Source of the DNA: Spirochaetota bacterium
GTDB lineage: Bacteria > Spirochaetota > UBA4802 > JAFGDQ01
Assembly (NCBI GenBank): GCA_016932015.1
Contig: JAFGDQ010000106.1
Location: forward strand, 1 to 64,000
DNA length: 64,000 nucleotides
Direction: 5' to 3'
Both the position numbers and the translations under genes were made by a program. The notes under the pieces were generated by a model. It made no database searches. It saw only the letters and a program-made list of their open reading frames with translations, and had not been told where the DNA came from. Positions 24,704-32,512 of the stretch are shown piece after piece (the first letter of the stretch is position 1; the number at the start of each line of letters is the position of its first letter).

Positions 24704-24853
24704 ATAATTTCTCCGTTAAAATTTGTGTGAATATATATTCAGAATTGTCTTTGTGCTGAAATATATAAAATATTTCTGAAATATTTACTATTCCTGCCAG
24801 GTTATAAAAACATATTTAATCAATAATCCATCAGGATTATCGTTTTATATTAA

Positions 24854-24881
24854 ATTATACCGGGAATAATTATATAACAAG
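24854..24881 (-). promoter_or_regulatory. Candidate promoter of the homocysteine methyltransferase gene
   Basis: The minus strand shows CTTGTT, a 16-base spacer and a consensus TATAAT (24854-24859), about 150 bases upstream of the start codon. TTGACT a few bases further upstream gives a 20-base spacer and is less likely. The rest of 24704-24989 is AT-rich with no gene. Confidence 0.4.
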
Positions 24882-24989
24882 TCAATTTAAACAAGATTGC
24901 AAGAATTTTATTATTTATAGTTATAATATTTAATGTTTTCGATTATATCTAAACTTATATTTTTCTTTTTTTAAATTTCTCGTATTAAT

Positions 24990-25048
24990 AAAAAAAGCAG
25001 GAGCGCCGCTGTCCAAGGGTTTGGAGGTAGATAATCAGCGCTCCTGCT
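24990..25048 (-). terminator. Terminator hairpin of small-RNA copy 2
   Basis: An 11-bp perfect stem followed by seven T on the minus strand; the 31-base loop holds the conserved C-rich motif. Confidence 0.85.
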
Positions 25049-25110
25049 AAAATTGAAAACATTATCTTATCGTAGAGACAGAAAATGGGAACAAACGACA
25101 AGACCTGAAA
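24990..25110 (-). ncRNA. Candidate two-hairpin small RNA with C-rich loops, copy 2
   Basis: On the minus strand TCTTGTCGT pairs with ACGATAAGA around TTTGTTCCCAT, and AGCAGGAGCGC pairs with GCGCTCCTGCT around TACCTCCAAACCCTTGG, followed by seven T. Both loop motifs are shared with copy 1, while the terminator stem sequence is completely different yet fully paired. This pattern argues for selection on structure and loop sequence. It lies downstream of short riboswitch R7 and its terminator hairpin at 25216-25245. Confidence 0.6.
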
Positions 25111-25215
25111 ATGGTAAAAATTAATTGTTAAAAATAAATCCGAATTTAAATCTCAAATATTGCTATAATAATTTTCTTAAATAATTATTGATTATTCGAG
25201 GATGGGAAGGAAATT

Positions 25216-25245
25216 AAAAACTGCTAAATGATGTTTATTTAACAG
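25216..25245 (-). terminator. Probable R7 expression-platform terminator
   Basis: CTGTTAAAT pairs with ATTTAGCAG (one G-U pair) and is followed by TTTTT on the minus strand. It lies about 60 bases after the R7 aptamer, before the small-RNA copy. Confidence 0.65.
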
Positions 25246-25301
25246 ATATAAATCATGAGATTCCCAAAAATGACAGCAATAGAACTTTTATGCTATAGGC
25301 C

Positions 25302-25416
25302 ATCCCAATCCTCGAGGATATTTTGTTAAAAAGAGTATCTGACTTATCCCCAGGTTTTACCTGCGAAATTACAGTTGCGGGCCAGTACGGGATTTTCACC
25401 CGGCTTCCTCTTTAAA
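25302..25416 (-). ncRNA. Cobalamin riboswitch R7 (short form)
   Basis: It shares the R4/R5 core: GAGGAAGCCGGGTGAAAATCCC, TACTGGCCCGCAACTGTAA, GATAAGTCAGATACTC and P1 TTAAAGAG/CTCTTTTTAA. The following hairpin ATCCTCGAGGAT occupies 25308-25319. The next elements downstream are a terminator and small-RNA copy 2, not a protein gene. Confidence 0.9.
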
Positions 25417-25661
25417 TGAGAATTACACACTAAATTCAATCAAGTTAATAAAACAAAAAAACATTAATGACAAAAAGTCAACTATATTTTATATATAATT
25501 TAATTCATTTTAATTTTTTTTATTCTTTTTAAAAAATAGGGATACCGGCTACAGATAAATCATTTTTAAAAAAAGGATACAGCCGGCATCCCTATCAGGA
25601 GAAAATCTATCTTACCGGAATAGAATAGGTATGATAGTAAACAATTAACTAATAATTTTAT

Positions 25662-27785
25662 TTAAAATGCCATCTCAACGCCAATTTTGTAATTCCTTTC
25701 AGGCATTGGATATCCATATACAAATTCATATTGTTCATTCAGTACGTTAAAAATACCGCCGTTCACAGAAAGCCATTCAAGAGCCTGATATGCAAACGTC
25801 AGATCAAAATACTGGAAAGGAGCCTTTTCCTCTATAGGATTACCTGTCTTGTCAAAATTTTTATAAGTACTTTCCCCAATATAAACATGTGCAAGAGTTA
25901 CAGAAACAACATTGTATGCAGCTCTGAGTTGAGACTTGATATCATAAACATTGACATCCCTTAAATTCTCTCCGGTTGCTTCATCTTCATATTTAAAGTA
26001 ATACTGCCCTTTAGATGAAAGATCAAGCAGGAGAGGAAGTTTAAATAATTGTCCTAAAGGTATAGTAATATAAGCTTCTGTGCCGCTAATAGTTGCTTCA
26101 TCGATGTTATAATAAGTACGTACATTAAGGCCATCTATAGTAATTCCCTCTTTATTTTCTTCAGCTGAAGTAGGCAACCGGTCCTTACTTTTAGTATAAA
26201 AGAATGTACTTCCAAATGATAAAGCTGGCATATCAAAATCAAATCCGCCTTCATAAGTTGTTGATACCTCAGGTTTTAGATCAGAATTTCCAATAAGATA
26301 ATAGTTAGGATCGCTGCTATTTACAAGATAGTATGCTGAAAGCTGATCAGGTGCAGGCGCTTTGAATCCCTGTCCCACGCTTGTCCTGACTTTTAACCGT
26401 TGTGAAATTTTAAAAGACGCACCAACTCTTGGAGAAATATTATCAAAGGATTTGGCATTCTCCTCAAATTCCTCAGGATAGTCTTCTACTTCTCCCCAGT
26501 CGCTTTGTTTTTTAGTCACATCTTCAAAATAATCATATCTAATGCCTGCAATAATATTCAGCCTGTTTTCCAGTAAATCTATTTTATCCTGTGCGTACAA
26601 ACTGTGGTTTATCTGTTGAAGATTAGGAGTGTAATTAACATGTTTCATCTCTCCACCGGAAATAGCGATTTTTTTGTTCTTTTTTTCATCAACTTCATAA
26701 GTATATCCAAATACAACTTCATTATTGAACGGCAGTTTAAAGGTAAGCTGCTGATCAGTTCCGTAGGAATAAAGATCAGTAATGTATTGAGTTGAAGTTG
26801 TTATCGGATTTCCGTTATAAGTATCCGACTCCTGCCAGTCGAAAAATCCAATTGCCATCCAGTGTATCTTTTTCTTAAACAGATCCATGTTATATTCAGC
26901 ATCCATATGCGCTCTGTCTTTAAATGATTCCGATGTTACATCAGAGTCGTACTCAGTAAATTTTTCCGAGTTTAGCCATTTACCGGTAGTGTATTCAACT
27001 TTATCATATGTATACCCCAGTCTCAGATTATTATTTTCATTGATAGTGAAAATAAAATTTCCCTGAGACTTAAACATTTCATACTTATGATTATATGCAG
27101 TACCGTAATCAACAGTTTCAAACTCACCTCTCTTGGTATAGCTGGTACTTACATTAAATCCGAAGAAATCGTTTACAATTCCTCCGATATTGTAATAACC
27201 TTCAGCATAATTAAAACTTCCGTATGTAGCACCAAGTAAACTTTTGACCGGGCCTTTAGGTTTCCTTGTAATAATATTTATTACACCGCCGAGGGCATTT
27301 GATCCGTATAAAGCTGATGCAGGACCGTTAATTATCTCTATCCTTTCAATCATCTCAAGTGATATTGTACCGAGACCGGCTCCAGCCATTTTATGTCCGT
27401 CAACGAGTATCAGTACACTGCTGTCAAAATTATAACCATGTGTACCACCCAGATAACCTCTCATATTAACCAGCTGTAGCGGCATATTATACTGATGTAC
27501 ATGACCGGAAATTCTGTTATTTATTAATTGTGCAACTGATTCTGCTTTTGCTTCTTTTATATCCTCAGCTGTTATTATTTCAGCATGAACAGGAAGGTCT
27601 TTCACATTCTGTGCTGTTTTTGTAGCCGTTACTACCACTTTTCCAAGATCAGCAGCATCACTTTCAGACACAACTTCTGCGGTTTTTTCTTCAGCTGCAG
27701 GCTCCTCCTGTGCTGATAGATTCTGGAATGAAAACAGCAGCAATATCGCAAATAAAAATATGCATAATTTTATAAAAACATTCAT
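25662..27785 (-). CDS. btuB: TonB-dependent outer-membrane cobalamin receptor, fourth gene of the exbB operon
   Basis: A 707-residue receptor. After a signal peptide and a Glu/Ala-rich segment, the plug carries LGKVVVTATKTAQNVKDLPV and EIINGPASALYGSNALGGVINIITRK. The barrel ends YKIGVEMAF. AGAGGAG precedes the ATG. It follows tonB after 247 bases; that gap holds a hairpin and a palindromic leader shared with the 50978 receptor. Proximity to exbB-exbD-tonB suggests these supply the energy for all four receptors. Corrinoid as substrate is supported by R8 and context. Confidence 0.88.
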   Translation of the reverse strand: MNVFIKLCIFLFAILLLFSFQNLSAQEEPAAEEKTAEVVSESDAADLGKVVVTATKTAQNVKDLPVHAEIITAEDIKEAKAESVAQLINNRISGHVHQYNMPLQLVNMRGYLGGTHGYNFDSSVLILVDGHKMAGAGLGTISLEMIERIEIINGPASALYGSNALGGVINIITRKPKGPVKSLLGATYGSFNYAEGYYNIGGIVNDFFGFNVSTSYTKRGEFETVDYGTAYNHKYEMFKSQGNFIFTINENNNLRLGYTYDKVEYTTGKWLNSEKFTEYDSDVTSESFKDRAHMDAEYNMDLFKKKIHWMAIGFFDWQESDTYNGNPITTSTQYITDLYSYGTDQQLTFKLPFNNEVVFGYTYEVDEKKNKKIAISGGEMKHVNYTPNLQQINHSLYAQDKIDLLENRLNIIAGIRYDYFEDVTKKQSDWGEVEDYPEEFEENAKSFDNISPRVGASFKISQRLKVRTSVGQGFKAPAPDQLSAYYLVNSSDPNYYLIGNSDLKPEVSTTYEGGFDFDMPALSFGSTFFYTKSKDRLPTSAEENKEGITIDGLNVRTYYNIDEATISGTEAYITIPLGQLFKLPLLLDLSSKGQYYFKYEDEATGENLRDVNVYDIKSQLRAAYNVVSVTLAHVYIGESTYKNFDKTGNPIEEKAPFQYFDLTFAYQALEWLSVNGGIFNVLNEQYEFVYGYPMPERNYKIGVEMAF

Positions 27786-27830
27786 AATATCTCCTCTTAA
27801 ATTTCTTCTTTTTATTAAGTAAATAATGTT

Positions 27831-27932
27831 GACTCTCTGGAGAAGATATTGTTAAATAAAAATGTAAGGGTTATCTCTCTCCGGAGAGTAATCTTTTTAA
27901 TCGCCCGGACAATTGCCGTTATCCGGGCGATT
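27831..27932 (-). promoter_or_regulatory. Conserved btuB leader element, copy A
   Basis: On the minus strand a terminator-like hairpin TCGCCCGGA/TCCGGGCGA (27901-27930, loop TAACGGCAATTG) is followed by A-rich sequence, the perfect palindrome CTCTCCGGAGAG (27877-27888) and later GAGAGTCAA. Copy B before the 50978 receptor keeps the loop, palindrome and GAGAGTCAA while the stem changes in both arms. The hairpin may also end the tonB transcript. CTCTCC can pair with GGAGA of the btuB ribosome site. Confidence 0.6.
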
Positions 27933-28032
27933 TATTATCTGCCATCTGTATGTGTTTTTTAAGGTTAAGTATCACCTCCATTTATTTTATTTTCCAGCCT
28001 GTAATCAGGCCTGATGTCTAATTTAATTTAAA

Positions 28033-28686
28033 TTATATTCCGTCAATTCTGAGATTATATTCGACGTTTACGATAAATGTCATTTCATCTCTTTCCTTTG
28101 ATACTTCTTCGGGAAATCCCGGAAACGGGCTCGCACTTTTAATTGTTGTAATACCTGCTTCATTAAGAATTTCATGCCCGCATTTTTTGACCAGTTCGAC
28201 GCAACCTTTTAATGCTCCGTTTTTCTGCAAAGTGAATTTAAGCCCGACAATACCTTCCTTTCCCATACGTTTGGCAAAACGCGGGTAATACTTCATTCGG
28301 TGTATTCTTTTTAGTATTCTTGTTTCATATGTTTCTCTTGCGATAACGCTTTCAGCAGAAAGTGAAACATTCACCGGTTTCGGTTTTTCTTTGGGTTTAA
28401 TTTTTCTCTTTTTTTTCTTAAAAAGGCTTGGTATTTCTCCTGCATCGGATTTTATCTTTACAACCGGTTCAACCTCCTCCCATTTCAGCTGTATCTGAGT
28501 AAAATTAATAAGAGTTACATCAGCTTTTTTTGAATCAAGAATTATCTGATCCGACATACTTTTACTGTGCGGGAGTTTTACAAGAAATGCCATATGAACA
28601 ATAAATGATATAATAAGCATTGTTTTAAAACACTTGTTCGGATCAATGCATAATTTTAGAATCTTACTTGTATTCCTGGTGAGCAA
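28033..28686 (-). CDS. tonB: TonB energy-transducing protein
   Basis: A 217-residue protein with a short cytoplasmic N-terminus, one membrane span (about residues 22-38), a Lys/Pro-rich stretch (KKKKRKIKPKEKPKP) crossing the periplasm and a TonB C-terminal domain (YPRFAKRMGKEGIVGLKFTLQKNGAL and FPGFPEEV). The start is TTG at 28686 with GGGGGTGA about six to nine bases upstream; the next ATG lacks a ribosome site and would cut into the membrane anchor. It overlaps exbD by 23 bases. It couples the inner-membrane proton gradient to the BtuB receptors. Confidence 0.88.
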   Translation of the reverse strand: MLTRNTSKILKLCIDPNKCFKTMLIISFIVHMAFLVKLPHSKSMSDQIILDSKKADVTLINFTQIQLKWEEVEPVVKIKSDAGEIPSLFKKKKRKIKPKEKPKPVNVSLSAESVIARETYETRILKRIHRMKYYPRFAKRMGKEGIVGLKFTLQKNGALKGCVELVKKCGHEILNEAGITTIKSASPFPGFPEEVSKERDEMTFIVNVEYNLRIDGI

Positions 28687-29071
28687 TATTGATCACCCCC
28701 ACTCCTGTATTTTTAATTATGTCAATTACCTTCACAAACCATTTGTATGATATTTCTTCATCGCCGTAAAAGATAATACGCCTTTTGTCTTTATCCATTG
28801 ACATCAGCCTTTCAGATAAAGAATCAGCTAGACTTTCAATAGGGACAGATATTTTGTTAATATATACAAGCCCTGCTTTATCAATACTTACGACCAGATC
28901 TGTTTTCTGAAGTTTCTCCTGATTTGAGGAAGAAGGCAAATTCAGCGGGATGCCGGGTTTCGCAAAAGAATAAGTAAGTATAAAAAAAAGGAGAAGCTGA
29001 AATATCACATCTATGAGAGGACTCATATTCAGATCAACGCTCTTCCTGTGCTTACGGTGCAGCGAACGCAT
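28664..29071 (-). CDS. exbD: ExbD biopolymer transport protein
   Basis: A 135-residue protein with a basic N-terminus and one membrane helix holding the essential Asp (VDLNMSPLIDVIFQLLLFFILT), then a periplasmic domain. Its ATG overlaps the exbB stop by one base (TAATG). It forms the motor with ExbB. Confidence 0.93.
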   Translation of the reverse strand: MRSLHRKHRKSVDLNMSPLIDVIFQLLLFFILTYSFAKPGIPLNLPSSSNQEKLQKTDLVVSIDKAGLVYINKISVPIESLADSLSERLMSMDKDKRRIIFYGDEEISYKWFVKVIDIIKNTGVGVINIAHQEYK

Positions 29072-29778
29072 TAATACACCCTCCCGCTGGTAAACCTGGC
29101 AGTATCAGTCGATATATCATCTTCATCTGAATCTTCTGTATATTCTTCTTCAATTTCTTCAAGACCAATCGCTGTTTTTCTTTTAAAAAGAATATTGAGT
29201 TTAGATATTTGTGTTTCTATATCATCAATACATTTATCTACATGCTTCTGCAGAAAATGATGTACAGCCATAACGGGCACGGCTACAATAAGCCCGAATG
29301 CGGTAGTTAATAGAGCCTGCCAGATTCCGCCTGCAAGATGGGACATTTCCGCCTGCCCTTCCTGGGCCGCTATTTCAGAGAATACGAGAATCATACCTAT
29401 AACAGTTCCAAGTAATCCCATCATTGTTGCGAGATTAGCTATAAGGGAAAGCACGGAAAGATGTTTCTCCAGCCTGTGTATTTCACCTGTGGCTGTAACA
29501 TGCAGATTTTCTTCAAGCACAGTTCTTGTTTCATTATAATTTCTCAAATACGCTGCCGTTACTTTATCAAGGTGACTTCTTCCTGTTTCTGCGTATTCAA
29601 CAGCTTCCTGTATATTTCCGGATGTAACTTTAGCTGTCACGTATTCCAGTATATCTTTTCTTTTATTTCGTGTAATTATGTACTGAACAATTCTTTCTGC
29701 CGCGATTGCCACAGCAATGATTGAAGCCAAAAGTATGGGGTACATTACCCATCCGCCTCTTAGTAATAGATTAAGCAT
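29071..29778 (-). CDS. exbB: ExbB/TolQ-type proton-channel protein
   Basis: A 235-residue protein with three membrane segments (about residues 10-30, 103-130, 148-175) in the MotA/TolQ/ExbB pattern: LIANLATMMGLLGTVIGMILVF and LLTTAFGLIVAVPVMAVHHFL. AGGAGG lies seven bases before the ATG. The C-terminus is Glu/Asp-rich. It is the first gene of the R8 operon exbB-exbD-tonB-btuB. Confidence 0.93.
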   Translation of the reverse strand: MLNLLLRGGWVMYPILLASIIAVAIAAERIVQYIITRNKRKDILEYVTAKVTSGNIQEAVEYAETGRSHLDKVTAAYLRNYNETRTVLEENLHVTATGEIHRLEKHLSVLSLIANLATMMGLLGTVIGMILVFSEIAAQEGQAEMSHLAGGIWQALLTTAFGLIVAVPVMAVHHFLQKHVDKCIDDIETQISKLNILFKRKTAIGLEEIEEEYTEDSDEDDISTDTARFTSGRVY

Positions 29779-29837
29779 GTTAATCCTCCTGAAATAAATA
29801 TTTACAAAATTTAGATAAAGAGCTTACTTTATAATAC

Positions 29838-29868
29838 AAAAAAGCCCCGGACCATCTGGTACGGGGCT
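29838..29868 (-). terminator. Expression-platform terminator of riboswitch R8
   Basis: AGCCCCG pairs with CGGGGCT around an inner ACCA/TGGT stem and is followed by six T on the minus strand, about 60 bases before exbB. Confidence 0.85.
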
Positions 29869-29920
29869 CCCATTTTACCTCATATCCATAAAACAGCATG
29901 TTACCCACAGGCTGTCTGCT

Positions 29921-30180
29921 TAATACAGGCAGGTCTTCTGGCTTCCGGATCAATCTACTTACTGCGTCTTCCCGCCATGAATGGCAGTGCCTTAATACTT
30001 TTTAGTCCTAAAAGGACTAAAAAGTATTTTGGGAGTTTCAGATTTTCAATCTGAAACTCCAATCTTACTTTAGCATCCCTTTTGGAACAAAGCATTTGCA
30101 GTGTTCGTCCCCGGTTACAGCGGTGGGTCCGTACCCGATTTTCACGGGTTTCCCTTTAGCTTTTTACGGCACCTGTATTA
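29921..30180 (-). ncRNA. Cobalamin riboswitch R8
   Basis: The minus strand has AAGCCAGAAGACCTGCC (near 29928-29944), the CGCTGTAACCGGGGACGAAC core (near 30103-30123) and a perfect nine-pair P1, TAATACAGG/CCTGTATTA. Two extra perfect hairpins are inserted at about 29997-30025 and 30032-30061. Its 5' end is 45 bases after the btuD stop, so its promoter must overlap that gene or it must share the upstream transcript. Confidence 0.95.
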
Positions 30181-30225
30181 CCTTTTTTTTAAAGATCAAA
30201 ATTTACTTAATGATATTTTTAAAAA

Positions 30226-31476
30226 CTATACTTTACATATAACTTTATTATTTTTTCCGTTTATAGCCTTTAATAATTCATAATCACAACTTATTGGTAT
30301 AATACCTCCCGATTCCAGTCCGAAATTTTTCAATTCATCAGGATTCCTGAGAGAATAAACTTTTTTACCGGAATTTACTGCAAAATTTATCAGTTCAATA
30401 TTAGCGATATTTAGATCCCTTGCTATAAAGCCGGAATCAATAACAAAATCCGCTTCTTTAATTAAATCTTCACATTCGTTAATCATATTGAAAGTTATTT
30501 TTTCATATGCGGGTGCACACGCAATTTTTAAGTCAAGCGAACTGGCAACATGATAGTCTATTTCATTATCGTGAAGTACTCCGGTTGAAACAATATAGCC
30601 TGCTTTTACAAGTGACCTGAAAAGAATTGACGCACTTCCTGAGCCTGCAATACAAAAGACCTTACCTGTGTGGTATAATTCATCTGCTTGATATTTTATT
30701 TCAATAGTAGCGAGTGTCCTGTCATATCCGATCCTGTCCATTTCATAAAGTTCCCTGACATTTTCACCGGTAAGGACTTCTTCCGGAAGGCCCCATGCTA
30801 TAATTTTACCGTCCTTAACCAGTGCGACCTGATCACTTACTCTTGCCGCAAGATCAATGTCATGCATAGAAGCTATTATTGTTATATTCTTTTCACGGCA
30901 GGAATTCCTCAGTATATGCATAATTTCCATTTTATGCTTTAAATCAAGATGCGCGGTAGGTTCATCAAGCAGGATAATTTCAGGTTCCTGGCAGAGAGCT
31001 CTTGCTATAAATAATTTCTGCCTTTCGCCGTCGCTCATCTCATTCATAGGCCTGTGCGCCAGGTTTTCAGCGTGTACCAGATTCAGAATATCCATAACCA
31101 TCTGCTTATCAGACTCATTAAGCCTTCCTATGAAATCAGTATGAGGATATCTTCCCATAGCTGCAAATTCAAATCCTGTAAAGAGTTCGGTATTTACACC
31201 TGTTGTCAGAACAACCGCAAGCTCCTTTGCAAGTTCCTTTTGTGAAAAATCATCAATATTCTTTTCATTCAGTTCTATATTACCCCTGATTTTTTTAAGA
31301 TGCCGGCTGAGTGTTCGCAGAAAAGTTGTTTTTCCTACACCGTTAGGCCCGAGGATTGATACGAACTGGCCACGGGTGACATTTGCCTGAATATCAGACA
31401 GCACTTCTCTGATTCCATATCCTACAGTTAAATGATTAATATCTATAACATTTGAGTTTGTTTCTGAATTGATCAT
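30226..31476 (-). CDS. btuD: Cobalamin ABC transporter ATPase with a C-terminal extension
   Basis: A 416-residue protein. Residues 1-260 are a BtuD/FepC-type ATPase: GPNGVGKTT, MSDGERQK, IILLDEPTAHLD and ASMHDIDLA. Residues 265-416 form an extra Rossmann-like domain (VFCIAGSGSASILFRSLVKAGYIVSTGVLHDNEIDYHVA, then EADFVIDSGFIARDLN), absent from the 18408 paralogue. The extension could bind a nucleotide or corrinoid and gate transport; this is unproven. AGGAGG precedes the ATG and the start overlaps btuC by four bases (ATGA). It is the last gene of the R9 run. Confidence 0.88.
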   Translation of the reverse strand: MINSETNSNVIDINHLTVGYGIREVLSDIQANVTRGQFVSILGPNGVGKTTFLRTLSRHLKKIRGNIELNEKNIDDFSQKELAKELAVVLTTGVNTELFTGFEFAAMGRYPHTDFIGRLNESDKQMVMDILNLVHAENLAHRPMNEMSDGERQKLFIARALCQEPEIILLDEPTAHLDLKHKMEIMHILRNSCREKNITIIASMHDIDLAARVSDQVALVKDGKIIAWGLPEEVLTGENVRELYEMDRIGYDRTLATIEIKYQADELYHTGKVFCIAGSGSASILFRSLVKAGYIVSTGVLHDNEIDYHVASSLDLKIACAPAYEKITFNMINECEDLIKEADFVIDSGFIARDLNIANIELINFAVNSGKKVYSLRNPDELKNFGLESGGIIPISCDYELLKAINGKNNKVICKV

Positions 31477-32504
31477 AATTTATACCTCCTTCTTATTAAA
31501 AGGCTGATTATTATTGGTGCTCCGAAAATAGCAGTTATGGATGAAAGCGGAAGTTCAGCCGGAGCAAAGGCGGTCCTCGCAATAAGATCACAGATGCTGC
31601 CTATTATTCCCCCAAGGACAATACAGGCCGGAATAAGAATCCTGTTGTCCTGTGTTTTAAACAGAATTCTGGACATATGAGGAACAGCCATTCCAACAAA
31701 TCCAATTGGACCGGCAAAAGCCGTTACAAGAGAAGCCATAGCACAAGCAAGTGTTATAACAAGAAGCCTGAAAAACCTGATATTGACCCCCATCGACTGG
31801 GCATAATCCTCGCCAAGAAGAAAAGCGTTAAGCGGCTTGCTTAAAAGATAAATTATGAACAAAATTATAAAGCCTATTATCAGAAGTATTTGTATTTCAT
31901 TCCAGCTGAAACCTGAAAAACTACCGTTTCCCCATAATATAAATCCCTTGATTTTCTCCTTATTCGCAAAGGCAATCAGAATATTCGTAATTGCTCCGGC
32001 AATATAGCCCATCATAATACCTATTAAAAGAAGAGATATTACACTTTTCATTCTGGATGCGACTGTAACTATAATTATCATGACTCCCAATGCTCCGGCA
32101 AATGAAGCGAATACGGTCATGTATGGACTTATCCCTGCAAAGCCCAGGCTGAAGGAGGAAAGCATCACAATCCCGACAGTCAGCGTGGCACCTGAAGATA
32201 TGCCGAGTATATAAGGTCCGACAATCGGATTACGGAAACATACCTGCATCAGCAAGCCTGAAACAGCAAGAAATCCGCCGCCTATAAGTGAAGCGATTAT
32301 TCGCGGTATTCTAATTTTCAAGAGAATATAACTTTCCGGGGCCTGGTCTGATATTGTCCCTGTAATTATTTTAAAGAAATCCGGTACACTTATGTCAATC
32401 GCTCCAACAAACAGGTTTCCTATACCGGATAACAGGAATAATATTACAAAAAGCGGAAACAGATAAATATATCTTTTATTTTCAATTGCCAGTATCTTAT
32501 TCAT
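31473..32504 (-). CDS. btuC: Cobalamin ABC transporter permease
   Basis: A 343-residue FecCD permease: ILLKIRIPRIIASLIGGGFLAVSGLL, CFRNPIVGPYILGISSGATL, FAGPIGFVGMAVPHMSRILF and PAELPLSSITAIFGAPIIISLLIRR. About ten membrane spans. ATG at 32504 is preferred to a GTG three codons upstream that overlaps the btuF stop and has no ribosome site. It pairs with the 30226 ATPase and 32513 binding protein. Confidence 0.9.
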   Translation of the reverse strand: MNKILAIENKRYIYLFPLFVILFLLSGIGNLFVGAIDISVPDFFKIITGTISDQAPESYILLKIRIPRIIASLIGGGFLAVSGLLMQVCFRNPIVGPYILGISSGATLTVGIVMLSSFSLGFAGISPYMTVFASFAGALGVMIIIVTVASRMKSVISLLLIGIMMGYIAGAITNILIAFANKEKIKGFILWGNGSFSGFSWNEIQILLIIGFIILFIIYLLSKPLNAFLLGEDYAQSMGVNIRFFRLLVITLACAMASLVTAFAGPIGFVGMAVPHMSRILFKTQDNRILIPACIVLGGIIGSICDLIARTAFAPAELPLSSITAIFGAPIIISLLIRRRYKL

Positions 32505-32512
32505 AATTCTCA

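Noticed and set aside
17747-25110. Reading the small-RNA candidates as ANTAR-target RNAs like Rli55 or EutX
   Set aside because: The paired hexaloop hairpins with conserved A and G positions needed for ANTAR binding are not present.
8186-27882. A 14-base match (ggttatctctctcc) between the 8136-8210 inverted repeat and the btuB leader copy A
   Set aside because: Opposite orientation, different surroundings, and exact 14-mers are expected by chance in a window of this size.
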